From NCBI GenBank assembly GCA_016934225.1, contig JAFGTH010000120.1, positions 1-9,595 on the forward strand: DNA of 9,595 bases, read 5' to 3'. How positions within the stretch are numbered: the stretch's first letter is position 1; each line of letters opens with the position of its first letter. Made by a program: the position numbers and the translations under genes. Under the pieces are notes generated by a model. It had not been told where the DNA came from and ran no database searches. It saw only the letters and a list, made by a program, of their open reading frames with translations. Below are positions 7,062-9,595 of the stretch, one piece after another. This DNA comes from Lentisphaerota bacterium (GTDB lineage: Bacteria; Verrucomicrobiota; Kiritimatiellia; UBA8416; JAFGTH01).

Positions 7062-7108
7062 GATGAAATCTCGTTTAAGATCATCGTTTCATTTTATGAA
7101 TCTATAAT
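7062..7108 (+). promoter_or_regulatory. TATAAT box preceded by ATGAA/TTCAT inverted repeats, upstream of trxB
   Basis: A perfect TATAAT occurs at 7103-7108 without a good -35 at normal distance. Directly upstream are TTCAT (7088-7092) and ATGAA (7096-7100), an inverted repeat with a 3-base spacer. Another ATGAAATC at 7063-7070 and the pair CGATGA/TCATCG (7061-7066 and 7081-7086) add to the dyad symmetry. It could be an activator-dependent promoter with an operator, or chance in an AT-rich gap. The leader from this promoter would be under 20 bases. Confidence 0.25.
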
Positions 7109-7132
7109 TGTAAATCAGAAAGGGAGAGTATA

Positions 7133-8047
7133 ATGGAAGATGTAGTGATTATTGGAACAGGGCCGGCAGGCCTGTCGGCTGCTGTTTATGCGGCCAGAGC
7201 AGATTTAAAGCCGTTGGTCATAGAAGGTACAACGCCGGGAGGGCAATTGGTCGTATCGTATGAAGTCGAAAATTATCCCGGCTTTCCTGAGCCGATATCG
7301 GGCATGGATCTGATGGAATTGTTCAAGAAACAGGCTGTTCGCTTTGGCGCGAAATTTTTGGCTGGAGACGTTACGGCCGTAAAAGCCTTGGATGGCGACT
7401 ATTTATTGAATCGAGGCACGGAAACTATCGAAACCCGAACCGTGATTATCGCGACGGGCGCGCTTGCGCGCCGGTTGCCTATTCCATCAGAGGCGAAATT
7501 CTACGGCAAAGGTGTTTCCGGATGCGCCACATGTGACGGCGCTTTTTTCCGAAACCGGGATGTGATTGTGGTCGGTGGCGGCAATACTGCTATGGAGGAC
7601 GCCATCTTTTTGACCCGATTTGCAAAAACCGTCACGATCGTGCATCGTCGCGAGTATTTGCGAGCGGCCCCAATCGAGGTTGAAAAGGCTAGAAGCAACC
7701 CCAAAATTCAGTGGATGATACCATGGGTCATTGAAGAAATTACCGGAGATCAACTTGTTACTGGCGCGACTCTTCGGCACACAGAAACCGGTGAGACGCG
7801 GCATGTTGCCTGCGATGGAATTTTTGTTGCAATCGGACATGACCCGCAAACGGAAATTTTCCGACATTTGGTGAAATGCGACAAACAGGGATTTATAAAG
7901 GTGCAGCCTTGGTCTGCACACACGTCGGCATTGGGCGTTTTCGCCTGCGGCGATGTATGTGATCCGGTATACAAACAGGCAGTGGTCGCGGCAGGTACAG
8001 GATGTATGGCCGCCCTTGATGCCCAGAAATATTTGGAATCCAAATGA
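7133..8047 (+). CDS. trxB: Thioredoxin reductase (NADPH, FAD flavoprotein)
   Basis: The product has 304 residues, a normal length for low-molecular-weight bacterial thioredoxin reductase. It starts with the FAD-binding GTGPAGLSAA. GGQL and VENYPGFPE are next. The redox-active pair is C131-A-T-C134. NADPH-binding motifs follow: GGGNTAMED (148-156) and HRREYLR (171-177), the latter typical of NADPH preference. The C-terminal FAD motif FACGDVCDPVYKQAV closes the protein. It passes electrons from NADPH through FAD to the CATC disulfide and on to thioredoxin, presumably the TrxA encoded two genes upstream. The start ATG has GGGAG at 7122-7126, 6 bases upstream. The homocysteine methyltransferase gene begins 43 bases after the stop with no terminator between them, so the two are probably co-transcribed. 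No key residue is missing. Confidence 0.95.
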   Translation: MEDVVIIGTGPAGLSAAVYAARADLKPLVIEGTTPGGQLVVSYEVENYPGFPEPISGMDLMELFKKQAVRFGAKFLAGDVTAVKALDGDYLLNRGTETIETRTVIIATGALARRLPIPSEAKFYGKGVSGCATCDGAFFRNRDVIVVGGGNTAMEDAIFLTRFAKTVTIVHRREYLRAAPIEVEKARSNPKIQWMIPWVIEEITGDQLVTGATLRHTETGETRHVACDGIFVAIGHDPQTEIFRHLVKCDKQGFIKVQPWSAHTSALGVFACGDVCDPVYKQAVVAAGTGCMAALDAQKYLESK

Positions 8048-8090
8048 TAAAGCAATACAACGTGGAAAAAGCTGGAAAGCACACCATTTT

Positions 8091-8981
8091 ATGAATTCAA
8101 ATTTGAGTGAATACGCAACAGGTTGTCATCTTTTGGATGGCGCTTGGGGCACGGAACTGGAACGCCGCGGACTGCTTTCTGGAAAGATTCCGGAATTGTT
8201 GAATGCCGACCATCCTGGTGTTATCGAGGACATTGCGCGAAGCTATGTTGAGGCGGGAAGCGAAATTATTCTGACAAATACATTTGGTGCAAACCGGTTT
8301 GCGTTGGAGCGATATGCCGCATCGGAACGTGTTGAAGAACTGGCAACCGCCGGTGTTAATATCAGTCGTAGAGCGGCTGGCACGAAAGCAAAAGTTTTTG
8401 CTTCAATCGGACCGACTGGCAGAATTGTTATGATGCAGGAAATTAGCGCAGAACAATTTAAGGAGGCCTTTACTGAAACACTGTCAGCTCTCCAAAAAGC
8501 CGGACCGGATGCGGTCGTTTTAGAGACCTTTACCGAGCTTGAAGAACTGAAGTTGGCTTTGCAGGTGGTGAAAGACTATTGCAATATTCCTGTTGTGGCA
8601 TGCATGAGCTTCAGCGCCGGACAGGATGGCACGGCTACGATTATGGGCAACAGTCCGGAGGAACTGGTTCAAGTCGCCGAAGAATACGGAGCGGCGGCAA
8701 TTGGCGCGAATTGCGGCATAGGTCCTGACATTTATCTTACAGTTGCGCGGCGTCTGCGGACCGCTACTGCGTTGCCGATCTGGATTAAGCCAAACGCCGG
8801 TTTGCCTAAAATAGATGCCGACGGCAGAACGAAATATCCTCTCGGGCCTGATGCATTCGCCTCTTATGTTCCTCATCTTGTTGAAGCCGGGGTGAGTTTC
8901 CTGGGCGGATGTTGCGGCACGACGCCGGATCATATTAGGGCAATAAAAAAAGCTCTAAATAACAGTTCCGCGAATAGGTGA
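8091..8981 (+). CDS. Single-domain homocysteine S-methyltransferase (MetH N-terminal/BHMT family)
   Basis: The product has 296 residues from the ATG at 8091. The frame stays open upstream to an ATG at 7953, but that lies inside trxB and the extra residues do not look like the family, whereas the family begins just after 8091 (LLDGAWGTELERRG). Other motifs are TNTFGANRF, GPTG, VLETFTEL, and the zinc ligands C208 (GANCG) and C274-C275 (GGCCGTTPDH). In this family the three cysteines hold Zn that activates homocysteine thiolate for methylation to methionine. There is no folate, cobalamin-binding or reactivation domain as in full MetH, so the methyl group must come from a separate methyl-corrinoid protein or a small donor such as S-methylmethionine or betaine. 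The RACo-like gene upstream favours a corrinoid. The ribosome binding site is weak (GGAAAG, 8074-8079, 11 bases upstream), so expression may depend on coupling with trxB. Confidence 0.88.
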   Translation: MNSNLSEYATGCHLLDGAWGTELERRGLLSGKIPELLNADHPGVIEDIARSYVEAGSEIILTNTFGANRFALERYAASERVEELATAGVNISRRAAGTKAKVFASIGPTGRIVMMQEISAEQFKEAFTETLSALQKAGPDAVVLETFTELEELKLALQVVKDYCNIPVVACMSFSAGQDGTATIMGNSPEELVQVAEEYGAAAIGANCGIGPDIYLTVARRLRTATALPIWIKPNAGLPKIDADGRTKYPLGPDAFASYVPHLVEAGVSFLGGCCGTTPDHIRAIKKALNNSSANR

Positions 8982-9056
8982 ATACAATAAATAAACCTGG
9001 CTGGAAAAATTGAACACATTAGGCCATGAGAACCCAAACTATTTTAAGCCTTTTCG

Positions 9057-9084
9057 ATTGATGGAAAGCGCAGACTCAATCAAT
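9057..9084. repeat. ATTGAT/ATCAAT inverted repeat upstream of the transporter gene
   Basis: ATTGAT (9057-9062) and ATCAAT (9079-9084) form a 6-bp inverted repeat with a 16-base spacer; GATTGA/TCAATC (9056-9061, 9076-9081) is an overlapping alternative. The right arm lies in TCAATCAATTTA (9076-9087), a 12-base sequence also present at 4977-4988 in the repeat ahead of the RACo-like gene. Significance is uncertain. Confidence 0.3.
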
Positions 9085-9086
9085 TT

Positions 9087-9134
9087 ATGAATATTCTAAC
9101 ATCTTGGGTTAAAATACAATTTGAAAGGCATTAG
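9087..9134 (+). other. 15-codon upstream ORF with a duplicated start-codon context
   Basis: ATGAATATTCT at 9087-9097 is repeated exactly at 9137-9147, the start of the transporter gene. The upstream copy opens a short frame encoding MNILTSWVKIQFERH and ending with TAG at 9132-9134, two bases before the real start. It has no visible ribosome binding site. The copies are 50 bases apart, so it is not an in-frame N-terminal extension. It may be a partial duplication or a leader peptide, or chance. Confidence 0.25.
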
Positions 9135-9136
9135 CC

Positions 9137-9595
9137 ATGAATATTCTGGTGTCAGCAATTAAACATGCTCTTATGATCACTGGGTTTGTAGGCGTCATGA
9201 TGCTCGTAATCGAGTACATCAACGTATTGACACAAGGCCAATGGCAAAAAAAATTAAGTCAAAAACATTGGGGGCAATATGTGCTGGCGGCTTTTCTCGG
9301 TGTGACGCCGGGATGCCTGGGCGCTTTTGCTGTTGTGGCCATGTATTCCCACCGCAACCTTTCGATTGGTGCAGTTGTGGCTGCTATGGTCGCTACTACC
9401 GGAGACGAATCATTTGTGATGTTTGCCATGATTCCGAATGTGGCTTTGCCGCTACATGCGATTTTATTCTTTCTTGGAATTGTTTCGGGCGCTCTTACGG
9501 ATAGCATTTTAGGCCGGCGGCTTACTGCCAGGTTATCGTGCGAAACCGATTTCAGCATACATGAAGAACAATGTATCTGTTTCCCTCGCAAACAA
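9137..9595 (+). CDS. Putative manganese/heavy-metal transporter (ArsP_2/DUF2899 family), N-terminal part, 3'-truncated
   Basis: The frame is open from ATG 9137 to the window end (153 codons, no stop), so the gene continues beyond the edge. The product is a polytopic membrane protein with hydrophobic segments at about residues 11-31, 49-70, 75-99 and 102-125. Between the first two is a basic amphipathic loop (QWQKKLSQKHWGQY). The motifs VTPGCLGAF and ATTGDESFVMFAM, the early E26-Y27-I28-N29-V30 stretch, and the start of a His/Cys-containing loop (SIHEEQCICFPRK, residues 140-152) are what I recall for the family annotated as a putative manganese transporter or 10-TM heavy-metal exporter. The start is supported by GAAAGG at 9123-9128, 8 bases upstream. 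Metal identity and transport direction are not shown by sequence. Confidence 0.75.
   Translation, partial: MNILVSAIKHALMITGFVGVMMLVIEYINVLTQGQWQKKLSQKHWGQYVLAAFLGVTPGCLGAFAVVAMYSHRNLSIGAVVAAMVATTGDESFVMFAMIPNVALPLHAILFFLGIVSGALTDSILGRRLTARLSCETDFSIHEEQCICFPRKQ

Noticed and set aside
7487..7921. 144-codon minus-strand frame inside trxB
   Set aside because: It is antisense to strongly conserved FAD/NADPH motifs; no independent evidence of coding.
7953..8090. Upstream start for the homocysteine methyltransferase at 7953
   Set aside because: It lies within trxB, and the added residues show no family similarity; the conserved protein begins just after 8091.
9031..9116. AACCCAA/TTGGGTT and TATTTTAA/TTAAAATA inverted pairs after the methyltransferase gene
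   Set aside because: The two pairs are in the wrong order to form one stem, and arms are over 60 bases apart; no convincing terminator results.
9241..9504. 87-codon plus-strand frame near the right edge
   Set aside because: It is another frame of the transporter gene, whose frame from 9137 has membrane segments, family motifs and a good ribosome binding site.

Overview
The window looks like a chromosomal segment from an anaerobic or facultative Gram-negative bacterium with roughly balanced base composition. This rests on three things: the tail of a cyclic beta-1,2-glucan synthase (an envelope glucan enzyme), a RACo-type reductive activator of corrinoid proteins with a two-[4Fe-4S] ferredoxin nearby, and Shine-Dalgarno sites in front of most genes. 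The sequence does not fix a taxon. I see no rRNA, tRNA, CRISPR array, insertion sequence or phage gene, and no gene-free stretch longer than 300 bases.

Layout. (1) 2-3127, plus strand: the C-terminal ~1040 codons of a very large cyclic beta-1,2-glucan synthase, including its GH94 phosphorylase-like domain. The 5' part lies outside the window. (2) 3154-4242, minus strand: a two-gene unit, ferredoxin then class I SAM-dependent methyltransferase, convergent with the glucan synthase. (3) 4243-4531: a divergent intergenic region with repeated ATGTTC half-sites and a candidate trxA promoter. (4) 4532-8981, plus strand: trxA, a RACo-like [2Fe-2S]/ASKHA ATPase, trxB and a single-domain homocysteine S-methyltransferase. 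(5) 9137 to the window end, plus strand: the first 153 codons of a membrane protein of the putative manganese/heavy-metal transporter family (ArsP_2/DUF2899), open at the right edge.

How the genes may work together. Thioredoxin and thioredoxin reductase flank the RACo-like protein, and the homocysteine methyltransferase follows trxB by 43 bases. RACo proteins use ATP hydrolysis to re-reduce inactive Co(II) corrinoid to Co(I). The methyltransferase has the three zinc-binding cysteines of the MetH/BHMT family but no folate, cobalamin or reactivation domain. The simplest inference is a split, corrinoid-dependent methyl-transfer system (methionine synthesis or methyl-group catabolism) in which RACo replaces the MetH reactivation domain. 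The corrinoid protein itself is not in the window. The ferredoxin is a possible low-potential electron donor, but that is only positional inference.

Non-coding signals of interest: a perfect 11-bp inverted repeat just ahead of the RACo gene, a GGGGGATCCCCC palindrome over the ferredoxin ribosome binding site, repeated ATGTTC/GAACAT half-sites in the divergent region, and an 11-base direct repeat that duplicates the transporter's start-codon context and creates a 15-codon upstream ORF.
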